Assembly: GCA_007922225.1 (NCBI GenBank)
Contig: ML679956.1
Location: 77,389,848 to 77,453,847 of the forward strand
Length of the DNA: 64,000 nt
Source of the DNA: Emydura subglobosa
Lineage: Eukaryota > Chordata > Testudines > Chelidae
Direction of reading: 5' to 3'
Shown: positions 11,205-22,544 of the stretch, in pieces
Position numbering within the stretch: position 1 is the first letter of the stretch
Layout of the letters: each line of letters begins with the position of its first letter
Notes under the pieces: generated by a model
Database searches by the model: none
Told to the model about the DNA's origin: nothing
Seen by the model: only the letters and a program-made list of their open reading frames with translations
Made by a program: the position numbers and the translations under genes

Positions 11205-11300
11205 GCTAATATTTGAAGGGACCTTTATAATCATCTAGTCTGACCTCCTGCATAATACAGACCAGAGCCCTTCACCCGGACACAGGCCAGATAATTTCAT
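11205..11300 (-). mobile_element. CR1-related 3' tail fragment, minus strand
   Basis: The core AATCATCTAGTCTGACCTCC and TGCATAATACAGACCAGAG are typical of an older CR1 subfamily. The same core recurs at 29815-29880 and 37437-37660. Confidence 0.65.
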
Positions 11301-11316
11301 TTGCTCTCACACTGAA

Positions 11317-11681
11317 GGGGCATGTCTACACTACCAAACGAAGTCAACCTAAGTTACGTCGACGCACGGCCGCCGCCATAATTAAATTGTTTTTGAGTGT
11401 CCGCACTTCACTACTTGTGTGAGCCGTCAGTGTGGGGCATTGAGGGATAGCACCTGAAAGGCAGAAGCAGTCGATGTCAGCAATGCAGTGTCTGCACTCA
11501 GACTGTGTCGACCTCAGGACATCGACCTACGCGATACGCCCTCATGGAGGTGGACTTGTAAAGCCGGTGCAGTGGGGGCGTTACTTTGGCAGAAGCGACA
11601 TTTTATTGTAGATGCTCACAGAGTTAGATTGACGTAAGCTGCCTTACGTTGACCTACTTCTGAAGAGTATATCAGGCCTTA
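11317..11681. mobile_element. Short DNA transposon, degraded
   Basis: The left end is GGGGCATGTCTACACTACC and the right end is a weakened complement, TATATCAGGCCTTA. The interior is rich in TCGAC, as in GTTACGTCGACGCAC and GTGTCGACCTCAGGACATCGACC, and near the right end TTGACGTAAGCTGCCTTACGTTGA is an inverted repeat. It has no coding capacity. Confidence 0.55.
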
Positions 11682-11771
11682 GTGTCAACTGAAGTCTCTC
11701 CTTTTGGCTTAGAGCTGTAGCAGTCTGGTCACTCAAACTGACTCCCTGCAGGTGAGCAGAGTGTGCTCTAC

Positions 11772-11940
11772 AGGTATGTCTACCATGACGGCGGCGTGTA
11801 GCATCCAGACACTTCACGCCCCACTAGCATGGGTTTAAACAGCAATGTAGACAGTGAGGCATGGCTTAGGTGAGCAGAGTAGGGCAGAGTGCCCTATACA
11901 CTTGAACCCTAAAATATATACCCTACATAAGGGTAGACAA
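11772..11940. mobile_element. Possible short DNA transposon fragment
   Basis: It begins CAGGTATGTCTACCATGACGG and ends near AAGGGTAGAC. The ends resemble the GGGTATGTCTACAC terminal repeats seen elsewhere. The interior is too decayed to place. Confidence 0.35.
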
Positions 11941-13241
11941 GGCCAACGAGGGCCCCCCTCCTTTCACTGATCCAGTGTAGCCCAAATGACCTACCTGGTA
12001 CGTGTGTAGCTGCACATGCAGGGACTATAGGTTTCACTGGTCTCATGACTGGCGATTGGACGAAGTGAGATGGGGTGGGAAGAAGGCGCCGCATAACTCC
12101 TATAGCTTTGTGTTTAAATGTAATCCCAGGGCCTCCAGAGTCCCCTTAGGTTTGGGGTATTCTTTAGATCAAGCACCACCCCTCTGAAAATCAGGGCTTC
12201 TTAAGGCATCTCGAATTGAGCAGCCAAAAACGGAGACACCCCAAATCACCAGTTGCTTTGGAAAATCTTGACCTAAAAAAATAAACACCAGTCCGAGCCT
12301 GTCAGCACCCTCCAGCTTGACTAGCAGATGAGGTGCTTGGCACCTGACAGGATTGGGCCCAAAGAGGGGATTGTGACATCAGTTGGGGAACAGGCCATGG
12401 AAGTTTACTTCTCTGGTGAGAGGACGTGATGTATCCCCCTCTGTGCTGATCCATGAAGGATATGAACCTGCTACAACAATCCCATAGTCTCAGTGCTCTA
12501 GCTCAAGCAATTCAGCTTGTACCTCTGGAAGTGAATCAATCCTTCAGTCCCTGGTGTGTTGGTCAAGGTGGTGGCCACCCCTCAAATATCCTGACAATAC
12601 ATATTGCCGGTAATGAATCCACCTATCACAGAAACACAGCTACCTCTGCAATAAAATGTGGCAGCTGCTTAACCATGTGCAACCATTGAGGAAGATGAAA
12701 TGAAGAGGAATGCTTTGTCCTATCGAAACCTCAGGGGGAATTTCACTTAGACAAAATGCAATTTAGCCGGGATGCTGGTGTCGACGCACCAGCTCATGCG
12801 ATGAGTGTCATGTGATCATTAATAACCAAAAGTGGTCAGGAGCTCAGTTTTATGACCCAACCCAATGATATAGTAGAGAAGCAGTATTGTAAGGACAGAA
12901 TGAGCCCAATTCATGCTCGTTCACATTAATGGATACCTCGGGGATGAACATGACCTATCTTTCAAAACAAGGTTTTACGAGAACTGCCAGTGGTCGTGTA
13001 AGAATGTTCTGAGGTTCTGAAATCAAAGGATCATTTCCTTTTCTTCTTACATGTCATAGTGAATCATTTGCGGGAAAAAATAAATATAGTTTATTCTTGT
13101 GTTCTTTCTTTGTACGTTTTAAGAAACTGATTGTCCAATTTTTTTTTTAACATCATGGTCATACAGGATCACAAGGCTCAGGAGGCATAAGATGAGTGCT
13201 GGGATGTTGAAAGAGAAGATTCCACATTGATGAACAGAATG
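11941..13241. other. No recognised feature
   Basis: No exon or clear repeat recognised. A run of T lies at about 13140-13148. Confidence 0.45.
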
Positions 13242-14404
13242 AGGGGGTAGGGCTGCCAAATGATTTAAAAAAATAATTGCAATTAGTCATGAGATTAAAA
13301 AACCAGTCACAATTGATTGCAATTTTAATTATATTGTTAAACAATAATAAAATACCAATTTAAATTTATTAGAAATATTTGTCGATGTTTTTCCACATTT
13401 TCAAATGTATTGATTTCTGTTACGACACGGAATGCAAAGTGTACAGTGCTCACTTTACATTATTATTTTTTATTATAAACATTTGCACTATATATAAGAT
13501 AAAACAAAAGAAATAGTATTTTTCAATTCACCTCATACCAGCACTGTAGAACAATCTCTTTATCATGAAAGTGCAACTTGCAAATGCAGAATTTGTTTTT
13601 AAACATAACTGTACTCAAAAACAAAACAGTGTAAAAATATAGAGCCTGTACATCGAAGCATGAAGGGGCATATGAATATTTAGCATATCCGGCACATAAA
13701 TGCCTTACAATTCTGTCTACAACAGTGCCATGCAAACACCCGTTCTCATTTTCAGGTGACATTGTAAATAAGAAGCAGGCAGCATTATCTCCCGTAAATG
13801 TAAACAAACTCTTTTGTCTGAGCAATTGGCTGAACAAGAAGAAGGACTGAGTAGACTTGTAGGCTCTAAAGTTTTATGTTGTTTTCTTTGAGTGCAGTTA
13901 TGGAAAATGAAAATTCTACATTTGCAAGTTGCACTTTCACGATAAGGAGATTGCACGACGGTACGTGTATGAGGTGAATTGAAAAATACTATTTCTTTTG
14001 CTTACCTTTTTTACAGTGAAAACATTTGTAATAAAAAATAATAATATAAAGTGATCCTGGTACCCTTTGTATTCTGTGTTGTAACTGAAATTAGAGGGTT
14101 TTAAGATGCAGCTTGACAAAGCCCTGGCTGGGATGATTTAGCTGAGGTTGGTCCTGCTTTGAGCAGGGGGTTGGACTAGATGACCTCCTGAGGTCCCTTC
14201 CAACTCTATGATTCTATGAAATCAATATATTTGAAAAAGTAGAAAAACATCAAAAAATATGTATAATAAATTGAAATTGGTATTCCATTATTGTTTAACA
14301 GTGCAACTAAAACAGCGACTAATTACGGCTATTTTTTTTAATTTAGTTAATTTGCTTTGTGTTAATCGCAAGTATTAACTGAGTAATTGACAGCCTTAGG
14401 GGGT
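13242..14404. mobile_element. Palindromic DNA transposon with 7-bp target duplication
   Basis: The two ends are AGGGCTGCCAA (from 13249) and the complement of AAGGCTGTCAA (ending 14397). Perfect direct repeats AGGGGGT flank them at 13242-13248 and 14398-14404. Arms of roughly 400 bp pair across the element: for example TCAATTCACCTCATAC near 13530 with GTATGAGGTGAATTGA near 13970, and AAAGTGCAACTTGCAAATG with CATTTGCAAGTTGCACTTT. A spacer of about 200 bp (13650-13850) separates the arms. No transposase frame is visible. The 7-bp duplication is near the 8 bp of hAT elements, but the superfamily is not certain. A CR1 is nested in the right arm. Confidence 0.8.
14092..14216 (+). mobile_element. 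CR1 3' tail nested in the palindromic transposon
   Basis: The 125-bp copy starts in the final ORF2 codons (TTTTAAGATGCAGCTTGAC) and ends CAACTCTATGATTCTA. It is bounded by TGAAAT at 14086-14091 and 14217-14222. Removing it restores the pairing of the transposon arm, so it inserted after the transposon. Confidence 0.93.
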
Positions 14405-14783
14405 GCATTGACACCTAGCAGATGGGTAAAATTTCAATCTGTTGTTTATTTACCTCCAGTCTGTAGCCTGCTCATCCTGACCCCTTTCACCAGCATGGAG
14501 TTCGGATCAGGGTTTGTTTCATAGCAATTGGATTCAGCTCCCACTGCTGACCCAGGGAATATGGAAAACTCAAGCACAAACCCTTTCAGCCTGCTCTCTA
14601 GTGATAACTCCTGGGAAGCAGGTCTCCCATGTTGACTACTTAGCAGCCACTAACCCTCTCATCTCCCTACAGAACAACCACCTGTGAATCATCAGCAGGG
14701 ATTGGCCCCTTTGCACTAAAAACATGAAACACTTCTTCCTGGAACAAAGGGCCACGTTCTTATGGGTATTGAGATACCTAACT
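14405..14783. other. No recognised feature
   Basis: No exon or repeat family recognised. Confidence 0.45.
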
Positions 14784-14904
14784 AGAGTGAGCAGACACCA
14801 AGCGTGAAAAATCGGGACGGGAGTGGGTCGTAATAGGCGCCTATATAAGACAAAACCCCAAATATTGGGACGGTCCCTATAAAATTGGGACATCTGGTCA
14901 CCTT
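14784..14904. mobile_element. 120-bp MITE with GGGTGACCAGAT ends (copy 1)
   Basis: The left end AGAGTGAGCAGACACC is decayed and the right end is CATCTGGTCACCTT. The middle shares GGCGCCTATATAAG and CCCAAATATTGGGAC with the copies at 39492-39615 and 51473-51597. Confidence 0.75.
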
Positions 14905-16288
14905 ACACTTAACTGATCGTTTTCAGTGGGAGGTAAATACTTTTGAGGAGCTGTGCCAAAATGCCGCTGTTGGAAGCAATAGCAGACTCATAAATCTGTT
15001 CTGTAGAACATTCACTAGAGGGTGACAAAGAACCACATTCGGCCAGCCTGGGTTTGTATCACCATGTCTTCACACAGCACTAAGCAGTCACGACGTGGCC
15101 AAGCCACCTACTGCAGGAACAAAATGGAGTGGATCAACAGACTCGAAAGCAACTGGATCTGCCACGTGGGGCTTGAATTTCCACCTAAACCTTCAGCCTA
15201 AACTTAGCCCTGCAGAATGGGGAGAGAGAGGGGGAAATCAAGTCTTCTCTGTCTGAAGTGCAACCCTGCCGCTTGCAGTAAATGGCCAAGGATGCCAAGC
15301 AATGAATCTTCAGTGGCCAGGTCTATTTGTCATGAACAGTTTCAATTTTCCACTCTCAGCCAAGCAGCGACCTTCCAAGCTTTGCAGGAATTAAGGCATA
15401 TCCCTTACATGACATACACGCCTAGGATCAAATCCAATTTCTCAGAGGGCAGTCATAGTATAAGTGTTTGGGCCACCAACATAAGAGGATGAGCTTTTTG
15501 CAATGGCATGGTCATCATTTGCTTGCTATTTGCATTTGGGTGCTGCATTTCAGCTCCCCTTGCCTCCTCCCTTGGCCTGCAGGGAGATTTCTGACAGCAG
15601 TGTGCTTTCACTTTGCTTTTTCATCACATCATCCCGGACCTTCGACAACCTCGGGAATTAGGAGTCAAGTGCAGTCGGTGAAAGGCCACTTTCTTGGTAG
15701 TGAATCCCCATCGAAGACTTGGCAGTGCGTGACCCTGTGGTATGATTCGAGTAGAGACTCAATACTCTGTACCTGGAACCATGCCAAAAGGAACAGTTGT
15801 CTCAAACATCTCCTGAGAGATGCTGAGCTCCCACAATTCCCATCACAGAGCCAATGAATGCTAGACAGGACACAACTGTTGGTCAGGAAGTCATTCGATG
15901 TTTTCATCCAAAACACAAAAATTCCTCAAAACGTCTTGGCTTTTCACCCCAAACTTGAGCATGTCTGGGATGGGAGGGGGGTTGGCAACCAAAAACTGAA
16001 CTCTTTTGGTTTTTGAGGAAAACGTGAACATTGTAAATGGAAGTGGAATTTTTTTTTCCCCCCACCAAAAATTCTGTTTTGTTGGAAAGTTGCTGGAAAA
16101 GAAGTTTGGACAAAACGTTTTCAGTCCCTTGTGCATTTTCTGCTCATTGCGCAGTTAGGCATCCACAGCTTCTGTCTGCATAAGATATTTATCCAGCCCT
16201 CTTCAGCATAGTGTTTTTCACCTGGCAATCTTTCAGCTCACTACACCCCGGTGTGGGAAGCGCGGTTATTACAGAGGCATGTAAAGCC
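14905..16288. other. No gene; AT-rich TTTC/GAAA block at 15890-16120
   Basis: No exon is supported. The block at about 15890-16120 resembles the other self-complementary AT-rich tracts. Confidence 0.45.
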
Positions 16289-16291
16289 TAA

Positions 16292-16515
16292 GGGTATGTC
16301 TTCACTACAATAAAACACCCGCAGCACCAAGTCTCCGAGCCCAGGGCAGCTGAGTCAAATAGCTGAGCAGATGTTCAGGTTTTGGCTGGAGCTCTACCTC
16401 TGAAACCCTCCCCACCTGAGCAGTCTCAAAGCCCAGGATCCAGTCCAAGCTCCAACATCTACACTGCTATTTTTAGCCCAGCAGCCTGTGGTCTTTTATT
16501 GGTGTAGACATTCCC
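16292..16515. mobile_element. Fold-back MITE with TAA target duplication, Harbinger-like
   Basis: The ends are GGGTATGTCTTCACTACAAT and the complement of GGGAATGTCTACACCAAT. TAA flanks both sides (16289-16291 and 16516-16518). A 3-bp TWA duplication and GG-starting ends are typical of PIF/Harbinger elements. The interior also folds back: AGATGTTCAGG pairs roughly with the CCAACATCT region, and TAAAAC with TTTTA. It has no coding capacity. Confidence 0.75.
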
Positions 16516-16518
16516 TAA

Positions 16519-16644
16519 GTGACTTTCTCACAATGACACAAAAAGTCTGTGGTAGGGCAGGGGACTGATCATGGGCCTTCCGACTCACAACGTACTAACC
16601 CCTGAACCATCCCACCTCCCTGTGACTCCAACATTTGCTCTACT
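16519..16644. other. Spacer between MITE and CR1
   Basis: An antisense MIR-like stretch (ACTTTCTCACAATGACACAAA to CCTGAACCATCCCACC) is possible here but weak. Confidence 0.3.
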
Positions 16645-18100
16645 CCTTCAACGCTTCAGAGCCATTGGCTATTATCTTTGAAAGCTCGTCGCAATTGGGG
16701 GAGGTCCCTGATGACTGGAAAAAAGCAAATATAGTGCACATCTTCAAGAAAGGGAGGAAAGAGGATCCAGGGAACTACAGACCAGTCAGCCTCACCTCAA
16801 TCCCTGGAAAAATCATGGAGCAAGTCCTCAAGAAATCCATTTTAAGGCACTTGGAAGAGAAGAAGGTGATCAGGAACAGTCAACATGAATTCACCAAGGG
16901 AAAGTCATGCCTGACCAACCTGATTGCTTTCTATGAAGAAGTGACTGGCTCTGTGGATGTGAGGAAAGCGGTGGACATGATATACCTTGACTTTAGCAAA
17001 GCTTTTGATACTGTCTCTCACAGTATTCTTATCAGAAAGTTAAAGAAGTATGGGTTGGATGAATGGACTATAAAATGGATAGAGAACTGGCTAGAGCATA
17101 GGGCTCAATGAGTAGTGATCAGTGGCTCCATGTCTAGCTGGCAGCATGTCACAAGTGGAGTGCCCCAGGGGTCAGTCTTGGGGCCGGTTTTGTTCAAAAT
17201 CTTCATTAATGATCTGGAGGATGGGGTAGATTGCACCCTCAGCAAGTTTGCAGATGACACTAAGCTGGGGGGAGTGGTAGATACACTGAAGGGCAGGTAT
17301 AGGATACAGAGTGACCTAGATAACTTAGAGAATTGGGCCAAAAGAAATCTGATGAGGTTCAACAAGGACAAGTGCAGAGTCCTGCACTTGAGACAGAAGA
17401 ATCCCATGCACGGCTACAGACTGGGGACCGATGAGCCAGGCAATAATTCTGCAGAAAAGGACCTGGGGGTAACAGTGGATAAAAAGCTGGAGATGAGTCA
17501 GCAGTGTGCCCTGGTTGTCAAGAAGGCTAATAGCATATTGGGCTGCATTAGGAGGAGCATTGTCAGCAGATGGAGGGAAGTGATTATTCCCCTCTATTCA
17601 GCATTGGAGAGGCTGTATTTGGAATATTGTGTCTCCCACTACAAAAAGGATGTGGAGAAGTTGGAGAGAGTACAGTGGAGGGCAACAAAAATGATTAGGG
17701 GGCTGGAGCACAAGACTTATGAGGAGAGGCTGAGGGAACTAGACTGGTTTAGTCTGCAGAAGAGAAGAATGAGGGGGGATTTGATAGCAGCCTTCAACTA
17801 CCTGAAGAAGATTCCAGGAAGGATGGAGCTAGGCTGTTCTCAGTGGTGGCAGATGACAGAACAAGGAGCAGTTGCAGTGGGGGAGGTCTAGGTTGGATAT
17901 TAGGACAAGTTTTTCACTAGGCGGGTGGTGAAGCACTGGAATGGGTTACCTAGGGAGGTGGTGGAATCTCCATCCTTAGAGGTTTTTAAGCTGCGGCTGG
18001 ACAAAACCCTCGCTGGGATTATTTAGCTGAGGTTAGTCCTGCTCTGAGCAGGGGGTTGGACTAGATGACCTCCTGAGGTCCCTTCCAATTCTATGATTCT
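16645..18100 (+). mobile_element. CR1 LINE, 1.45-kb 5'-truncated copy with reverse-transcriptase remains
   Basis: The copy starts inside ORF2 before the reverse-transcriptase palm. It encodes [47 protein letters not shown] and the catalytic FADD (17247-17258), then the C-terminal [17 protein letters not shown] region. It ends in the tail with CTATGATTCT near 18100. Breaks are an in-frame TGA at 17109-17111, a short in-frame deletion near 17631, and a frameshift near 17810-17820. After the frameshift the last ~60 codons are out of frame, and a small deletion lies near 17868. The endonuclease half is absent, so the copy is dead. It is the longest CR1 in the window and belongs to the same subfamily as 21588-22544. 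Confidence 0.97.
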
Positions 18101-20219
18101 TGGAGATCGGGAGATGGGGAGCCTGTTTTCGCACAAGCATGCTGAATGGAGAGAAGCAACAGCCTTCAAGAAGGAAGGCTAACAAGTCTGTGGAAGGAAG
18201 TTGTGTGGGACCTACGGAGGGAAAAATCAAATAGGTCCATCGAGAGCTCCCTATAAACTCTGGATAATTTGGAGGCTTAACAGAACCAAAGGCCCACTTT
18301 AACTCTTTTGAGGTTCACCCATCACTTGAGACAACCCTTCAGAATTGAACTCAAAGTGAAAGCTGGACGTTGACAGTAGCACAGTGTGTGTCACATCACC
18401 CTCTAGTGGATAGTCCACCGAACGACAAGAGCCTACTAGTGCTAGCAACTAAAGCAGAAAATCCTGCAACTCCCATAATAGAGGTCCGTGCTGCAACTTT
18501 CCTCCAGGCATACCAACTTCGAAAACGATTTAACACAAAAAAAAAAAAAAAAAAAAAAAAAGGAAAGAAAGAAAGACAGAAAAAGTGCTAAAATCTAGTG
18601 TGAGCAAGACAACTTGCCAGGTGGGTTTTCTGAGCTGTTAAGAATTTGTAATTTGCTGTGTGGCTTTGAATGACATCTGTAATGAGAACAGCCACATGTA
18701 GACTAAAATTGCACATCTTGGAACAAAGCAGCTTGTCATGGTAGCTCCCAGCTGGGTTGTCAAGAAGCAAAGACTTAAGTGTGAACTGATGGCAATGCTA
18801 TTCTCCCCTTTGTCTCATAAAAAGCAGAGCCTGCCTCAATTTTTCATGTGCACGTGAGCTGAGAAACTCATGATTTCCCCACACATACGATATCTTTGCA
18901 GCTTTCCAGGTGTTCATAATATGTTCATAACTTTCAAGGTGTCGTGCGAAGTGACAATTGAAGCTCGTATTCTATGGTGATAAGGGCCAGATAGAGGCAG
19001 AGTGAGAAGTGGTCAAAAACGTAGGCATGCAGTGAACTTTTTTCGAAAATGGAAAATGTTCAGGAAAAACCTGTCAGTCTTACAGAAATTTTCCACATTT
19101 CACAACAGTTTTAATCCCAGTGTTTATCTACATTAGTCCCGTTTTTTCCCCATTTACAAAAAAGCAGAAATTAGGAAAAAGATTTGGTAAAAATTTGAGA
19201 AAATATTGATTAAAAATCACCAAAAGAAATGTTAAAAACAGAAAATGGGCCAGTCCATTTCAAACCTTGTGACATGCAAACAGGTTTGAAATTTTGAAAT
19301 TGGTTGCAAAATCATGTTCCCATTTTTCCATCAGTTTAGACAAATTGATAGCCAGACAACAAACACTTGTTCACTAGAAACTGGACTAGACCTACTTTTG
19401 TTTTCACATAGGCCACACAGCAGATTCTAAAAGGTAATCATTTTTTAGGTTACAAATCTAACCTACAACTTGCATCAGAAGTAAAAAGCTCTATTTCCAA
19501 TTGCTAGTCCCCTGACACATCCTTCCTTGCATTAGGCACAATCCAATTTTCAGCCAAAGCACTCTCTCATTAGACGATAGCAATCAGCAGTTGCCTGTTA
19601 TTGCTCTTCTGAAATTCTTTTCAGTCGGATTGATTAAAAAAAAAACACCAAAAACAAATATCACTAAATATAGCTGACGCCAGCTGGGTTTAATTAAAAT
19701 ACTATAAATTCATACCAGCCAAAAGCAATCAGTGCACAGTCTTGTTTGCATTATATGTTGATCATGCTACAGCTTTGGTATTCTGCTGGTTCCCCACCCC
19801 CTCCCTCCCTTCCCCTCAGTGAAATCATGCCCTAGTGTAACATGATTAAAATGCATTTCAGGCATATCTTTTTGCTGACAGTTAGTGTTTTGGATGCAGT
19901 GGAGTGCCAGATGATATCCAGGCTGCGGTTTGAAATGAGAACATCATGTCAGACCGTGCCGTGGGATCAAGTTACCAAGGTGATCCCCTGGAGACGATCC
20001 TCTGCGGAGATAAAAACAGGTGTTAACTGGTCAGAGAAGTTTTAATGAAACACAAAATTCCAAAAAGTTCCCTTCCATTTTCTGACCAACTTTGCACCAT
20101 CCTATTGAACAACGAGCTGAGTTTTTGTTGGATTATGCCTGGGTCTTGGGGTCAGGTAGGGGGCACTAGACCAGGGATTGGCGAAGGCCCTCCTGAGACA
20201 GTGTCGGAACTCATGTTGG
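18101..20219. other. No gene; poly-A run and AT-rich tract
   Basis: An A run of about 23 bases lies at 18538-18561, followed by GAAA repeats. A self-complementary AT-rich tract covers about 19020-19330. The stretch at 19560-19760 is AT-rich, not repeat-like, and could be conserved non-coding DNA, though one sequence cannot show this. Confidence 0.4.
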
Positions 20220-21587
20220 AATGAGACTTGTTAGTGGAATGTAAAAACAAAGAGCAAGTAGGAAACCTACTTAAGACAAAAGATGCTAGGTAAAATAAAA
20301 ATAAGCTGTCAGCGACCCAAATTCCTCACAGAAACAAGAAGGGTAATATATGGAGTGCCAAATGAAATCTCAGAAGAGGGAATAAAGCACGTAGCAGGGG
20401 AAGATAAGGTGATAACTGCTAAGAGGCTCATTAGCGGAAGGGTAGCAAGCTCTTGACAGCTGGGAAGGATGCTACCAGAGAGAGTAACTTCAGGGTATCA
20501 GATGTTCTGGACTAAGTCCAATATTCCTCTGCCTCCAAGATGCAACACATGCCAAAGATTTGGCCACATAGCAAATAGTTGCAAAGGGAAAATACGATGC
20601 AAGAAGCATGGAGGTAACCATTCATACAATAACTGGGAGGAAGGGACAGAACAAAAACATTGCAAATGGGGAGGAAAACACACCTCAGCATATGGAGAAC
20701 GTACGGAGGCAAAGCAAGTTGCAAAAATGCAAAACACCCACATTACTAATATCTCATATGCAGAAACTGCAAGGACATATCTACCAGAGGGGGAAAAAAG
20801 AAGGAAAAAGACAACCTGGTATGGGGAAAGGGATCAATAAATTAATGGGAAAGAAGTGATGAGTGACAATGGGGTGAAAGGAGATGACATACTACTTATG
20901 GAAACAAAGCGACTGATTGCATTTATGATGGAAGAAATAAATTGTACATCTCAAATGGGAAAGAAAAGAGAGAAAAAGAGAATTCTAATTAAATCTGCTG
21001 AAAAGTACTGACGGGCTAACAACTTAGCAGTGGAACAACTTCATATTTTCCTAAGTGAAGCAAATATTGGAGTTTAAAAGAATGGTTGTGCCTGTTTTCA
21101 GCTGGAATGCCCATAGGCTAATAGTGCATGGGCAAGAATTAAAGAAAAATACTGATAGGAAAAGAAAGCCTGATCTAATATGCATAGAGGAGACTTGGCT
21201 AATAGGAAAACTAGACTATAAAATCTCAGGATATATAGACATGAGAAAGAAATAGAAAAAGTTGGGCCTGTCTGCACCTTCATTAAGGAGAATCTGAACT
21301 ACCCTGAAGTAGAGGTTAAAAAGCTAACTATTGAGTATAATGATCTTGAGATACCTATACAAGACAATTCTACATCTCTAAGACTTTATAATGTTTTTAT
21401 AATGATTTTATAATGTCTATAACCCAAGAAACTAGGAAACTATAGACCTGAAAGAATTAATTACAAATGTCACATGCCCCTTCGTTATCTGTGGTGATCT
21501 GAATAGTCGCAACAGACTGTGGCGAATTGATAAAAATGGAAAATGTTCAGAGCAATTCTTTGAAGAGAATAATTTAGTAATATTAAT
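20220..21587 (+). mobile_element. I/Jockey-group LINE, 5' part: ORF1 zinc knuckle and APE endonuclease remains
   Basis: From about 20225 the frames read LLVECKNKEQVGNLLK and, after a frameshift near 20275, RVIYGVPNEISEEGIKHVAG, as in the gag-like ORF1 of I/Jockey-group LINEs. A frame from 20469 contains the zinc knuckle CNTCQRFGHIANSC (CX2CX4HX4C, 20541-20582), a degenerate second knuckle (CKKHGGNH) and SYAETA. ORF2 remains begin near 21090 with FSWNAH, then PDLICIEETWL (21169-21201), VCTFIKENLNYPEV and GDLNSRNRLW (21493-21522). These are successive motifs of an APE-type endonuclease. Several stops and frameshifts are present. The homology stops at 21587, where CR1 begins. Clade (I, Nimb, Vingi or other) cannot be fixed without a tree. 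Confidence 0.85.
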
Positions 21588-22544
21588 TGGACTATAAAAT
21601 GGATAGAGAGCTGGCTACATCATCGGGCTTGATGGGTAGTGATCAATGGCTCCATGTCTAGCTGGCAGAACGTCACAAGCAGAGTGCCCCAGGGGTCGGT
21701 CCTGGGGACGATTTTGTTCAACATCTTCATTAATGATCTGGAGGATGGGGTAGATTGCACCCTCAGCAAGTTTGCAGATGACACTAAGCTGGGGGGAGTG
21801 GTAGATACCCTGGAAGGTAAGGATAGGATACAGAGTGACCTAAACAAACTGGAGGATTGGGCCAAAAGAAATCTGATGAGGTTCAACAAGGACAAGTGCA
21901 GAGTCCTCCATCTAGGAAGGAAGAATCCCATGCACAGCTACAGATGGGACCGACGAGCTAGGCAGCAGTTCTGCAGAAAAGGACCTGGGGGTTACAGTGG
22001 ATAAAAAGCTGGATATGAGTCAGCAGTGTGCCCTGGTTGTCAAGAAGGCTAATGGCATATTGGGCTGCATTAGTAGGAGCATTGCCAGCAGAGGGCAACA
22101 AAAATGATTGGGGGCTGGAGCACAAGATTTATGAGGCAAGGCTGAGGGAACTAGGTTTGTTTAGTCTGAAGAAGTGAGGAGTAAGGGGGGATTTGATAGC
22201 AGCCTTCAACTACCTGAAAGGGGTTTCCAGGGAGGATGGGGCTAGGCTGTTCTCAGTGGTAGGAGATGACAGAACAAGAAACAATGGTCTCAAGTTGCAG
22301 TGGGGGAGGTCTAGGTTGGACATTAGGAAAAAGTTTTTCACTAGGAGGGTGGTGAAGCACTGGAATGGGTTACCTAGGGAGGTAGGGGAATCTCCATCTT
22401 TAGAGCTTTTTTAGGGTGTGGTTTGACAAACCCCTGGCTGGGATGATTTAGCTGAGGTTAGTCCTGCTTTGAGCAGGGGGTTGGACTAGATGACCTCCTG
22501 AGGTCCCTTCCAACTCTTATATTCTATGAGTCTATGATTCTATA
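21588..22544 (+). mobile_element. CR1 LINE copy sitting inside the I-type LINE
   Basis: It starts at TGGACTATAAAATGGATAG and carries VPQGSVLG, the catalytic FADD (21771-21782) and the CR1 C-terminus ([22 protein letters not shown]), ending in CTATGAGTCTATGATTCTAT. It lacks everything upstream of the WTIKWIE motif. Breaks include a TGA in HHRA*WVV near 21631, a frame change near 21945, and a deletion near 22089 that removes the HLEYCVQFW region. Confidence 0.95.
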
